Assembly: GCA_030605835.1 (NCBI GenBank)
Contig: JAUWHO010000021.1
Coordinates: 1 to 64,000, forward strand
Origin: Candidatus Zixiibacteriota bacterium
Lineage (GTDB): Bacteria; Zixibacteria; MSB-5A5; DG-27
Direction: 5' to 3'
Length of the DNA stretch: 64,000 nt
Both the position numbers and the translations under genes were made by a program. Numbering within the stretch: position 1 is the first letter of the stretch; every line of letters begins with the position of its first letter. The notes below the pieces were generated by a model that was not told where the DNA came from, made no database searches, and saw only the letters and a program-made list of their open reading frames with translations. Shown piece after piece: positions 40,227 through 49,273 of the stretch.

Positions 40227-42200
40227 CTACTTCTCCTCCCAGCTCACCGAAGCGTAGCCCTTGACCGGGGGCAACTGAATGCCAAAAGGCAGAAGGCCAC
40301 CAGTCTGGCTCAGCCTCGGATCGTGGTTCAATGTGATGTGTCCGCCGGCGCAAATGAGTGACTCATTACGACTTACCAGGCCCCCGTTCATTACAAATTC
40401 CTCCTCCATCCAGCCGGCCACGGCGTGATTGGAGAATAAGATGCCGTCGATGGCGCCGACGCGGAAGTCCGCAAGGTCGCTGTAATTATTGATGCCGTTG
40501 GGGATGTTATGGTAATTGCTGGAATTGAAGGAGGCGTCGAAGGCAATGTCGTCATTGTAGTTATATGGGTCGTCATAGGCCCCATCACCGTCTACGTCCT
40601 CTCCACTTCCCGGTACCACTCTCCAACCGGAGGGGACTGAAACAGCTCCCGCAATTATCTGCAGGTCAAGTGTCTGCCTTTCCCCGGTGGATTCGTCGTA
40701 AAGCTCCACGGTCCAGTACCCGTCCATCTCCTTTTCAGAAGGGTTGTAGGGATCCGATTGGTTAGTGAGTGTACCGTAAACACGATCGGTTCCCACGTCC
40801 TCACAACCATCATTACGAGGGTCCCCCAGCCATCCCCCCTGGCCGACTATGAACTTCTGCCACCAGGAGTCGGGATGGTTCCCGGTAATGATGCTCTCCC
40901 GGGTCATGAAGGCAACTATGTCTTTATCCTGGTTGGCCTCCAGCCAGCTGTTGACCCGGACCTTATACTCTTCCGGGGTCTCGTGGCCGTAATCGAACGT
41001 GGGTCTCTCCGAGGGGGGATCTTCATAAGCTATGGTCCCGGCAATGTATGTGTTGCGCCCCACGTAGAACGCTCCCTGACCACCGATATTTCCTCTTATG
41101 ACAAGGTCGCCGGTCACCGCCAGCGGCCCCTCTATGATTATGGGGTTGGCGTCAGTGCCGACCAAGACCACGTTGCCGGTCTCGCCGACGTCATCGCCGT
41201 AACAACCGTCGATGACCACCTCGCTAGCCTGGAGGGTGCCGTTCCCGTTGAGATCCTGTCCGGCTCGGCCAGCGGGAAGCTCCAGCTCTCCTCTTGCCAG
41301 CATCAGATAATAGGGGCTCAACTCCTGGATATTGCCGTCGCCGTCTATATCTCCGGCATCGTTGAGATTCGGCATGTCGGCATAGGGAAGCTCCGTCCCT
41401 GCGTAGCTGTGGCGGTTTTCTTCATATTGAGCCATCCCCTGATAGTTAGAACCGTCGAGAGGGAATACATAACCTCCGGCGTAGACTCCGCCGTTGTCCA
41501 TCGGTTCGCCGTCAATGGGGCTGTAGCGAGGGTTGCCATTAACCGTCAACCATCCGTTGACGAGGTCGTAATGTCCGTTGCAGCCGGTATTACCATTTAT
41601 AGTCGCCCCCCCGTTGGGATAGCCCGCCCACCAACCGAAATGATTCATGAAATAGGCGTAGTCGAAAGCGTCAGAGGGTTCGATCCCAAACCTCATCACT
41701 CCGACGACGGTCCTGTTTTCAGACCCACCTCCCGAAACTGAGTGAGACTCCACAGTCACGTCGCGGCAATCGAAGTACGGTGGTGCTGCCCCAGGGTCGG
41801 TTACGCTCGTAACAACAACGGTGTAACTTCCCTGACCGGAGACGTCAACATCCTGGTAAATAGTGTCTCCCTGTAAGGAATTTATCCACCCGAAGAGGTT
41901 CGTCAGGGGGGAAATATTCTCATCGTTGAAACTCGGCAAGATATACTCGTATACCGCCCTCTGTAAACCGGCCTCGGCCAGATAGAGCGACTGGGTTGAG
42001 CGCTTCTCGCTCCCGGAGATGTCCAGATCGATGCTGGTTGTAGTGATGGCTGCAATCCCGATGAAAGAGAGCATAATCATAATCCCCAGGGCGATCAGAA
42101 GCGCCGCCCCTTTTTGGTCGATCAAAAACAACCCTGATGGGTTTTCCCGCAACTCTGAACGCCAAATCCATCGATTACAACTTCTTCTCAGATAGCTCAT
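40227..42200 (-). CDS. Giant PilX-like minor pilin with calcium loops (copy 1)
   Basis: About 657 aa from the ATG at 42200, which has GGAGG with 6-nt spacing. N-terminal helix G-A-A-L-L-I-A-L-G-I-M-I-M-L (PilX_N type) followed by E-K-R-S-T-Q-S-L-Y-L-A-E-A-G-L-Q. The long beta-rich ectodomain has EF-hand/dockerin-like loops: D-I-D-G-D-G-N-I-Q-E, D-L-N-G-N-G-T-L and D-V-D-G-D-G-A-Y-D-D. It ends in V-K-G-Y-A-S-V-S-W-E-E-K. A close paralog follows upstream (42287), with long near-identical DNA blocks. Probably a pilus-tip or surface adhesin; function inferred from context. Confidence 0.8.
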   Translation of the reverse strand: MSYLRRSCNRWIWRSELRENPSGLFLIDQKGAALLIALGIMIMLSFIGIAAITTTSIDLDISGSEKRSTQSLYLAEAGLQRAVYEYILPSFNDENISPLTNLFGWINSLQGDTIYQDVDVSGQGSYTVVVTSVTDPGAAPPYFDCRDVTVESHSVSGGGSENRTVVGVMRFGIEPSDAFDYAYFMNHFGWWAGYPNGGATINGNTGCNGHYDLVNGWLTVNGNPRYSPIDGEPMDNGGVYAGGYVFPLDGSNYQGMAQYEENRHSYAGTELPYADMPNLNDAGDIDGDGNIQELSPYYLMLARGELELPAGRAGQDLNGNGTLQASEVVIDGCYGDDVGETGNVVLVGTDANPIIIEGPLAVTGDLVIRGNIGGQGAFYVGRNTYIAGTIAYEDPPSERPTFDYGHETPEEYKVRVNSWLEANQDKDIVAFMTRESIITGNHPDSWWQKFIVGQGGWLGDPRNDGCEDVGTDRVYGTLTNQSDPYNPSEKEMDGYWTVELYDESTGERQTLDLQIIAGAVSVPSGWRVVPGSGEDVDGDGAYDDPYNYNDDIAFDASFNSSNYHNIPNGINNYSDLADFRVGAIDGILFSNHAVAGWMEEEFVMNGGLVSRNESLICAGGHITLNHDPRLSQTGGLLPFGIQLPPVKGYASVSWEEK

Positions 42201-42286
42201 AACCAACCTCCTTCTCTGGCCCACCTTTTAGTTCTCTTCTCTTCTCTTCTCTCCTCTCCACAGCTCAATCTAGCCCCCCTCCCGGT

Positions 42287-44215
42287 TTAGTCCTCCTCCC
42301 AGCTCACCGAAGCGTAGCCCTTGACTCGGGGCAGGTAGATGCCAAAAGGCGGACAGGTGCCGCCGGTTCCAGTCAGGCGCTCATCGTGATTCAAGGTAAT
42401 GTGTCCGCCGGCGACGATTAGACACTCGTTCCGACCTATCAAAGCTCCGTCCACGGTACAGCCTTCTTCGAGCCAGCCGGCTACCGTGTGGTTGGTGTAT
42501 AGGGCCCCGTCAATCCCGTCTACGGTGAAGTCTGCCAGGTCGCGATAATGGCTGACACCATCAGGCATGTTGTGGAAATTGGTGGAATTGAAGCGTGCGC
42601 CGAAGTCGATGTCGTCATTGTAGTTATATGGGTCGTCATAGGCCCCATCACCGTCTACGTCCTCTCCGCTTCCCGGTACCACTCTCCAACCGGAGGGGAC
42701 TGAGACACCTCCCGCAATTATCTGTAGGTCAAGTGTCTGCCTTTCCCCGGTGGACTCATTGTAAAGCTGCACCGTCCAGTAGCTGTCCCTCTCCTTCTCA
42801 GAAGGACTGTAAGGGTCGGTTTCATTATCCATGGTACCGAAGACGCGGTCGGTCCCGACGTCCTCGCGACCGTCGTTACGATAGTCCCCCAGCCACCCCC
42901 CGCGGCCGGTGATGTATTTCTGCCACCAGGAGTCGGGATGATTACCCAGGATGATGCTCTCCCGGGTCATGAAGCCCACCAGGTCCTTATCTTCATTGGC
43001 CTCCAGCCAGCTGTTGACCCGGGCCTTGTACTCTTCCGGGGTTTCGTGACCGTAGTCGAAGGTGGGCCTCTCCGAGGGGGGATCTTCGTAAGCTATGGTT
43101 CCGGCCACATACGTATTCCGCCCCACGTAGAACGCTCCCTGACCACCGATATTTCCTCTTATGACAAGGTCGCCGGTCACTGCCAGCGGCCCCTCTATGA
43201 TTATGGGATTAGCGTCGGTGCCCACCAGGACAACGTTGCCGGTCTCACCTGCATCATCGCCGTAACATCCGTCGATGACCACCTCGCTCTCCTGGAGGAT
43301 GCCGTCACCATTGGTGTCCTGTCCGGCTCGACCGGCGTCAGGCCCCAGCTCCCCCCGGGCCAGCATCAGATAGTAGGGGTTAAGCTCCTGGATGTTGCCG
43401 TCGTCATCGACGTCCCCGGCATCGTTGAGGTTGGGCATCTCCACGTAGGCGGGGTCGAGAAAGCCGTTGTCAACCCCCCGGTAACTGTGGCGGTTCTCGG
43501 CATACTGGGCCATCCCCTGATACTTGAAACCATCGAGCGGAAAAACAATACCCCCGGCGTAAACTCCGCCGTTGTCCATGGCTTCGCCGTCGATGGGGCT
43601 GTACCGAGGATTACCATTTACGGTGAGCCATCCAGAGATGAGGTCGTGATGTCCGTTGGCTCTGGTATTGCCGTTTATTATCACTCCCCCGTTGGGAAAA
43701 CCGGCCCACCAGCCAAAATGGTTCATAAAATAGGAATAATCGAAAACGCTGGAGGCGTGAACCCCGAACCTCAGCACCTCCACGACGGTGCGGTTCTCGG
43801 AGCCACCCAGAGAAACACCGTGGGACTCCACCGTGACCTCCCGACACTCGAGAAAATACGACATCGATCCGGGGTCGTTGACATCGGTCACTATCACGGT
43901 GTAACCTCCCTGACCGGAGACGTCAACATCCTGGTAAATGGTGTCTCCCTCCAGGGAGTCTATCCATCCGAAGAGGTTGGTCCTGGGAGAGATGTTCTCG
44001 TCGTTGAAGCTGGGCCAGATGTATTCGTATACCGCCCTTTGCAGGCCAGCTTCCGCCAGGTAGAGGGACTGGGTTGAACGTTTTTCGCTTCCGGAAATGT
44101 CGATGTCAATGCTGGTTGTAGTGATGGCTGCAATCCCGATGAGAGAGAGCATCACCATAATTCCCAGGGCCACCAGAAGTGCAGTCCCATTTTGATTTCT
44201 TATTGGTGCTAACAT
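42287..44215 (-). CDS. Giant PilX-like minor pilin with calcium loops (copy 2)
   Basis: Protein of 642 aa, collinear with the 40227 protein over nearly all its length. It shares the same PilX_N helix, the same E-K-R-S-T-Q-S-L-Y-L-A-E-A-G block, calcium loops (D-V-D-D-D-G-N, D-T-N-G-D-G-I, D-V-D-G-D-G-A) and V-K-G-Y-A-S-V-S-W-E-E-D end. Start ATG with CGGAGGTGAG upstream. Differences cluster at a few surface-like sites, so the pair looks like a tandem duplication that is diverging or exchanging segments. Confidence 0.8.
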   Translation of the reverse strand: MLAPIRNQNGTALLVALGIMVMLSLIGIAAITTTSIDIDISGSEKRSTQSLYLAEAGLQRAVYEYIWPSFNDENISPRTNLFGWIDSLEGDTIYQDVDVSGQGGYTVIVTDVNDPGSMSYFLECREVTVESHGVSLGGSENRTVVEVLRFGVHASSVFDYSYFMNHFGWWAGFPNGGVIINGNTRANGHHDLISGWLTVNGNPRYSPIDGEAMDNGGVYAGGIVFPLDGFKYQGMAQYAENRHSYRGVDNGFLDPAYVEMPNLNDAGDVDDDGNIQELNPYYLMLARGELGPDAGRAGQDTNGDGILQESEVVIDGCYGDDAGETGNVVLVGTDANPIIIEGPLAVTGDLVIRGNIGGQGAFYVGRNTYVAGTIAYEDPPSERPTFDYGHETPEEYKARVNSWLEANEDKDLVGFMTRESIILGNHPDSWWQKYITGRGGWLGDYRNDGREDVGTDRVFGTMDNETDPYSPSEKERDSYWTVQLYNESTGERQTLDLQIIAGGVSVPSGWRVVPGSGEDVDGDGAYDDPYNYNDDIDFGARFNSTNFHNMPDGVSHYRDLADFTVDGIDGALYTNHTVAGWLEEGCTVDGALIGRNECLIVAGGHITLNHDERLTGTGGTCPPFGIYLPRVKGYASVSWEED

Positions 44216-44239
44216 AATGTCTCACCTCCGGTAACTGAG

Positions 44240-44635
44240 CTATTCATCAATCCCCTTGTAAGTCAGATAATTGATAGCGCGAGCGACGCCGCTCTGGTCA
44301 ATCCAACTCACCGTAATCTGGATGGCGTAGACCCCCACCGGCACACTGGCGTTGGTCGTGGAATCGTCAACTCTGGTCTGGCGCGTGAAAATCCCCTCCA
44401 GACCCGCCTCCGTCTGGGTATAGGGCATAGGGCTAAAGCTGGAAAAGCCTTTCAGCGTCTCAATCTTGTCGGTGGCCAAAAGGTTTGCTCTGGTCATCTC
44501 GTTGGAGAAGGAGTTCCCGTACATTGAGACCACGAAAAGCGGCGCCAGCCCCAGAATCCCGATGGAGAGGACTAGAATAGCCACCATCACTTCCAGAATT
44601 GTGAATCCTTTTTTATTTTTTGTCACCTTTTGCAT
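44240..44635 (-). CDS. PilV/GspI-type minor pilin
   Basis: Protein of 131 aa. Prepilin signal K-K-G-F-T-I-L-E-V-M-V-A-I-L-V-L-S-I-G-I followed by L-G-L-A-P-L, the PilV hallmark (G-I-L-G-L). The small head has S-W-I-D-Q-S-G-V-A-R. It sits 24 bp upstream of the second giant pilin gene and 8 bp after the PilW-like gene. Confidence 0.87.
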   Translation of the reverse strand: MQKVTKNKKGFTILEVMVAILVLSIGILGLAPLFVVSMYGNSFSNEMTRANLLATDKIETLKGFSSFSPMPYTQTEAGLEGIFTRQTRVDDSTTNASVPVGVYAIQITVSWIDQSGVARAINYLTYKGIDE

Positions 44636-44643
44636 TTCTCCAC

Positions 44644-45177
44644 CTACAGGTTTCTGATATTCACCAGGGTTGCAAAACGACGACGGCGATAATCCCCGGA
44701 GGCATGGTCGGTTCTGCTGGTCCTCGCCACTATGGCTATGGAAACCTCGTTGGCAGAGACCAGGTTGAAGCCGAGGCTGTCGATGTTCTCGGCGAAAACG
44801 ACTGCGGAGTCGCTATCGACCCGGCGCATAAAAAGTGGATGCAAGCTGTCGGTAGCATCGATGAAGAAGGTGTAAGAGGTATCGTGATGATTAATGGTAA
44901 TGCTGTCCCGTCCCCCCCCCACAAAGAAAATTGTGAATGCCGCGGAGTCTGCAGGAGTGTTGAAACCCGCCTGCCTGAGATGGTAAGAAAGCTCCCTGAC
45001 GGCGGCCCTCCCGTTCTGTTGCATATCTGAAACATCCGATTGGGTGACATAAGCCTGATGCTGGCCGATGTAGAAATAGAAGGTGGCGGTTGAAACGATT
45101 GACAGCATGACCATTGCCACCATAAGCTCCACCAAGGTGAATCCAGCGTCAGCTCGCTTTCGAATGATTTCTCTCAT
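44644..45177 (-). CDS. PilW/GspJ-type minor pilin
   Basis: About 177 aa from the ATG at 45177, which has GGAGG 7 nt upstream. Prepilin signal A-D-A-G-F-T-L-V-E-L-M-V-A-M-V-M-L, then a helix with A-A-V-R-E-L-S-Y-H-L-R-Q-A-G-F, the PilW type. First gene of the minor pilin cluster (PilW, PilV, two PilX-like, Ig-like, GspH-like). Confidence 0.87.
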   Translation of the reverse strand: MREIIRKRADAGFTLVELMVAMVMLSIVSTATFYFYIGQHQAYVTQSDVSDMQQNGRAAVRELSYHLRQAGFNTPADSAAFTIFFVGGGRDSITINHHDTSYTFFIDATDSLHPLFMRRVDSDSAVVFAENIDSLGFNLVSANEVSIAIVARTSRTDHASGDYRRRRFATLVNIRNL

Positions 45178-45626
45178 TTTTTTGTCCTCCGCCAGAGCTG
45201 TCCGCAAATGATGTGCCACCTCCCCCTGGGGCCCCTTTTCCGGAGCCATTCTTATCCCCTTATAAATCAACAAGATACCGGCGCGAATTGAGCGGCGTCA
45301 GAGACGCGAAACTATAGCTCCAAAAACCTCAAAATAGGATTGCTCGACCTCGAGGAAGTATGGGAAGCTCACCATACTCCCAGGGGACAGGAGACAGGAA
45401 ACCGGGGACAGGGATATTGCCCCATTTGAGTAGGCAGGGAGCTTGTCCCCCTCCACCCCCTTTAGAAACAGCTAACAGTCGCCAGAGGCCTGCCCGAGGC
45501 AGATCCATTTGGATCCGAACGGAGAGAGCGACCCACTTCATACAGGGAAACACGCAAAAGGAACAGGATTCGTATATGCACCATGGACTTTCAATGAGGA
45601 GTCGTCGAATTAAGGAATTTTTTGCT
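45178..45626. other. Intergenic region between divergent pilin cluster and antiporter
   Basis: It holds a heptamer array (45368-45416) and a palindrome CTGCC-cga-GGCAG directly followed by ATCC-attt-GGAT (45490-45514), a degenerate relative of the double-hairpin elements. A reading frame over the array on the minus strand looks non-coding. No clear promoter for the pilin cluster was found. Confidence 0.5.
45368..45416 (+). repeat. Heptamer array AGGAGAC-type
   Basis: CTCACCA, TACTCCC, AGGGGAC, AGGAGAC, AGGAAAC, CGGGGAC, AGGGATA in phase. The G-rich units match those after the GT2 gene (2679). Confidence 0.7.
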
Positions 45627-45655
45627 TTGCGAAGTGATGTGAGATTTGCTATAAT
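45627..45655 (+). promoter_or_regulatory. Promoter for the Kef-type antiporter
   Basis: TTGCGA (45627-45632), 17-bp spacer, TATAAT (45650-45655). The -35 word is the same as at efp. Leader of only about 12 nt before the GTG at 45674. Confidence 0.7.
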
Positions 45656-45673
45656 CTTCAATCAAACGAACTG

Positions 45674-47110
45674 GTGAGTCTCAAGGAGCTTTCCTTGCGC
45701 AATCTGAAAATCCCTCTCCTGATCCTGCTGGGTTTAGTCCTGCTTTTCCATTTGTCCCCCCTCGGATTTTCATCCCCTCAGGGAGATAAGGCTCAAGCTC
45801 CGGCGGAAACCCCGTCGAGAGAGGAAGACATTGCTCCCATTCTGATGGCGCTGATCATAATACTTTTGGCCGCCAAGATGGGAGGGGATCTGTGCGAGAG
45901 GATCGGACAACCGGCGGTCTTGGGAGAGTTGATCTTCGGAGTGATCCTTGGCAATTTCTACCTCACCGGCCTGCACTGGTTTGAGCCTCTAAAGCATCAC
46001 ATCACCATCGAGGTGTTCGCACAGATCGGGGTGATAATTCTGCTTTTCCAGGTGGGGTTAGAATCCAATGTCGAGCAGATGAGGTCGGTGGGGCTAAGCT
46101 CCTTTCTGGTGGCGACCTTCGGGGTGATCACCCCCTTCTTTCTGGGCTGGGGGGTTTCATCCCTCTTCATGCCGCAGGCCTCCGTATTCATTCATATCTT
46201 CGTGGGGGCGACTCTGACCGCCACCTCCGTTGGAATTACCGCCAGGGTCTTGCAGGATATGCAGAAGATCGACACCAAAGAGGCCAGAATAATCCTGGGA
46301 GGAGCGGTCATTGACGACATCCTGGGGTTGATAATCCTATCGGTGGCGGTGGGGATAATCACCGCCGCCAACGCCGGAGAACCCTCACTTCACCCCTCTC
46401 AGATTCTGATAATAATCGGGAAGGCGGTGTTTTTCCTCATGGGAGCATTGGCCCTGGGGGGAATCCTCTCCCGGGGCATGTTCGCCATCGCCCTGAGGTC
46501 GAAAGCCCGGGGACTGCTGATAACGGTTGCCCTGCTCTTCTGCTTCCTTCTGGCCTATATCGCCAACCTCATCGGTTTAGCCCCGATTGTGGGGGCCTTC
46601 GCCGCCGGTCTGATCTTAGACGAGGTTCACTACCGCAGATTTCTGGAACGAGGTGAGCACCGGATAGAGGAACTCCTTCAACCGATCTCCAATTTCCTGG
46701 TGCCTATCTTCTTCGTGCACATGGGAATGAAGGTCGACTTGACCAGCTTTGGAAATCTTGGCATCATCGGCTTCGCTGCGGTTTTGACCCTGGCCGCCAT
46801 CCTGGGAAAACAGATCTGTTCCCTGGGCGTATACGAAAAGGGATTGAATCGCTTGGCAGTGGGGGTAGGGATGATTCCCCGGGGGGAGGTAGGACTGATC
46901 TTCGTGGGGATCGGAAGTCAGATGGTGTTGGGCGGGGTGCCGGTTATAGATCAGAACACCTTCGCGGCGGTGGTGATAATGGTGATAGTCACTACCCTGG
47001 TCACGCCGCCACTTCTCAAGGTAGCATTTGCCCGCGGGGGCGATTCTCAGAAAAGAAGAGAGGAGGGGGCGCCAGAGCTAAACCAGGAGCTGAAAGCCCC
47101 CCAGGAGTGA
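45674..47110 (+). CDS. Kef/NhaS-type cation:proton antiporter
   Basis: CPA2-family antiporter of 478 aa with about 12 helices: an N-terminal signal-like helix, G-x-P-A-V-L-G-E-L-I-F-G (about 75-86), GATLTATSVGITARVL, and the A-V-I-D-D-I-L-G core with the paired Asp residues expected for electrogenic CPA2 exchange. A polar tail (about 455-478) has no TrkA domain. The GTG at 45674 lacks a ribosome site; a TTG at 45695 has AAGGAG upstream and may be the real start. Substrate K+ or Na+ is not resolved. Confidence 0.88.
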   Translation: MSLKELSLRNLKIPLLILLGLVLLFHLSPLGFSSPQGDKAQAPAETPSREEDIAPILMALIIILLAAKMGGDLCERIGQPAVLGELIFGVILGNFYLTGLHWFEPLKHHITIEVFAQIGVIILLFQVGLESNVEQMRSVGLSSFLVATFGVITPFFLGWGVSSLFMPQASVFIHIFVGATLTATSVGITARVLQDMQKIDTKEARIILGGAVIDDILGLIILSVAVGIITAANAGEPSLHPSQILIIIGKAVFFLMGALALGGILSRGMFAIALRSKARGLLITVALLFCFLLAYIANLIGLAPIVGAFAAGLILDEVHYRRFLERGEHRIEELLQPISNFLVPIFFVHMGMKVDLTSFGNLGIIGFAAVLTLAAILGKQICSLGVYEKGLNRLAVGVGMIPRGEVGLIFVGIGSQMVLGGVPVIDQNTFAAVVIMVIVTTLVTPPLLKVAFARGGDSQKRREEGAPELNQELKAPQE

Positions 47111-47386
47111 AAATCCGCATATCGCTTTCCCCTGTTTGTCACCCCGCTCGAGGCCCGGAAGGATAGTCTGCTGTTCAACCCTGAGACACATGGATGGCTG
47201 GAGGCTTGCCTCCCTGGCAGAGCCGCGACGAAGAAGGCTGTTTTCTCTTGACAAATGAAAAAAAAGCTGCAACTTAAGATAAAGCGGAGTGAGTTTGTTT
47301 CCTGCTCTTTACCTTCTAACTGGCTTCGTCAACGAGAGCGTTGGCATCGAGAGTAGTTTCTGAGGGGTAAGTCTGTCTTTTTCAAA

Positions 47387-48712
47387 ATGGTAACTGAGCT
47401 CCCAATGGAAAAGAGTGCCATTTCAGTCTTAGCGGCCCTGAACACCGCCGTCAAAAGAGGTGAGGCCTCCGAGAAGATCTTCGCGGCGGTGGTGGAAGCG
47501 ATCGTCGAAAACCTCGAGGTGGAGGCCGTAATTCTGGAAGTCTCCGCGGAGACGGAAGAGGCCCAGCCTCAGATCTTCGAGGCCGGCAGCGACGACTCCC
47601 GGAGATTACTCAAAAGAGTCACGGGGGAGAGACTGCAAAAGCTCTTCGACCTCTTCCAGGAGGCCATCGGCTTCCAGACTGATAAGGCCAGTTTTTCGAT
47701 CAGAAGGGATCCTCCCACGGCGCTCAAAGCTTTTAAGATACTCTCAGAAGGGGAGCGAGTGGGACAACTCTCCCTGTTGGTGAAAGATGAAACCGCCCCG
47801 GCGAAGTCCCTGGAGGAGTTCGCCAGCTTTCTGGCCTCCCAGCTGGGTCTCCTGTGGCCGATGATTCACGGAGCTGAAGTGAGGAAACCGACCCAAGCCT
47901 CTCTGTATGAACAATTCCGGAACGTGGGGCTGGATTCCCGAAAGCTGCTTCTGAGTCTTTTGGAGCAGGTAAAGGAGAGGCTGAAACCAGAGTTGATACT
48001 CTTAGCTTTTGCGCCTGACAGCCAGGAATATCTGCGAACCTTAGTGATGCCCCAGACTCTTCTGCAGGAAAACCCCCTTTTGAGTGCTCTGCCGGCGGCC
48101 GACACCTCTTTCGGAGAGGTACTCTTCACCCGCAGGCCGCTTTTGCGCTCTTACGCGAAGGAAACCATCAGCAGAATCGATGATAAGCTCTTTGCGGATG
48201 TGGGATTGAGCAGTGGGATCATCGTCCCGGTGTTTTCCCGGGAGGAAGTTGTTGCGTTGCTCTTCGTCGGTTCCAAGAGCATTGAGGAGTTCGTTGAAGA
48301 TGACGCCGGCCATCTGGAGCATCTCGTCCGGGAGGTGGGGGAGATCATCGACAACGTCGTGACTTTCGTGAGCCTCCGGGATGAGTTCGAGGACTTGAAA
48401 CGACGCTACCAGGATGCGGTCATGTCCGAGAGAATGCAGAGCATCGTGGAGACCGCGGTCACCATCAACCACGAAATCAACAACCCCCTGATGGCGATAT
48501 TGGGAAACACTCAGCTTCTGCTTCTGAAGAGCGAGTCTCTGGAGCCGGGGCTTTTGGAGAAGCTGAAGTTGATCGAGCACAGTTGTCTCCGCATCCAGAA
48601 GGTCACCCAGAAGCTGATGGCGATGGCCGAACCTAAAGCCACCCTTTACACCAATGGGCGCAGGATGGTCGACATTACCGAATCGGTCCCCTCCGAAGAC
48701 GAAAGCTGGTAA
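47387..48712 (+). CDS. GAF-HisKA protein lacking the HATPase domain
   Basis: Protein of 441 aa. Two GAF-like domains (about 15-160 and 185-335) are followed by a HisKA dimerisation segment with intact H-box TINHEINNPLMAILGN (about 370-385). It ends about 55 residues later with no ATP-binding N, G1 or G2 boxes. It therefore cannot phosphorylate itself unaided, but could be phosphorylated in trans or act as a phosphotransfer dimer. It parallels the 19777 protein, which has lost the His. Its TAA stop lies in a heptamer array, so the 3' half of a once-complete kinase could have been lost there. Confidence 0.8.
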   Translation: MVTELPMEKSAISVLAALNTAVKRGEASEKIFAAVVEAIVENLEVEAVILEVSAETEEAQPQIFEAGSDDSRRLLKRVTGERLQKLFDLFQEAIGFQTDKASFSIRRDPPTALKAFKILSEGERVGQLSLLVKDETAPAKSLEEFASFLASQLGLLWPMIHGAEVRKPTQASLYEQFRNVGLDSRKLLLSLLEQVKERLKPELILLAFAPDSQEYLRTLVMPQTLLQENPLLSALPAADTSFGEVLFTRRPLLRSYAKETISRIDDKLFADVGLSSGIIVPVFSREEVVALLFVGSKSIEEFVEDDAGHLEHLVREVGEIIDNVVTFVSLRDEFEDLKRRYQDAVMSERMQSIVETAVTINHEINNPLMAILGNTQLLLLKSESLEPGLLEKLKLIEHSCLRIQKVTQKLMAMAEPKATLYTNGRRMVDITESVPSEDESW

Positions 48713-48763
48713 GCGGGTAGCGGTTATTGGTAAGTGGTGAGTGGTTAGTAGTTACTGATTATC
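48708..48763 (+). repeat. Heptamer array GGTAAGT-type (8 units)
   Basis: GGTAAGC, GGGTAGC, GGTTATT, GGTAAGT, GGTGAGT, GGTTAGT, AGTTACT, GATTATC in phase. The first unit contains the TAA stop of the GAF-HisKA gene (48710-48712). Confidence 0.85.
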
Positions 48764-48772
48764 CATAAAGAA

Positions 48773-48800
48773 AAGGCCCGTCTCGAAAGAGACGGGCCTT
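48773..48800. terminator. Bidirectional intrinsic terminator
   Basis: AAGGCCCGTCTC-gaaa-GAGACGGGCCTT, a perfect 12-bp stem. The T-tract is better on the minus strand (TTTTCTTT, ending the ferredoxin transcript); CGTTTTC follows on the plus strand. Confidence 0.9.
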
Positions 48801-48817
48801 CGTTTTCTCCATCGATA

Positions 48818-49018
<201 letters not shown>

Positions 49019-49273
49019 TCAGTCTCTCTTTCTGCTTTCTCGTCTGGTTGAACCCAAACAAAAGACAAGGGGTTCGGGTAACTCTCGCGCTGTCTCCGAA
49101 GTCAACCGCAAAAGCCTCTTCAACTCCGGAGCCCTCTCCGCTCTCGATATTTCGAGCGGAAAATATATGCTGTCAGATGAGGAAAAGCAAGTTTTTTTGC
49201 AGGAATTCCCAGGCGGAGTTCTGATGTGCATACTGGGACTGGACACCATAACCAGTCCTTTCGAAAAGGAAAT

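Noticed and set aside
40758-44077. Long plus-strand frames (327 and 379 codons) opposite the giant pilin genes
   Set aside because: Antisense shadows at equivalent positions of two duplicated genes; no ribosome sites or families, while the minus-strand frames have clear pilin features.
45329-45661. Minus-strand 110-codon frame upstream of the antiporter
   Set aside because: It crosses a heptamer array and palindromes and has no start site or recognisable protein features.
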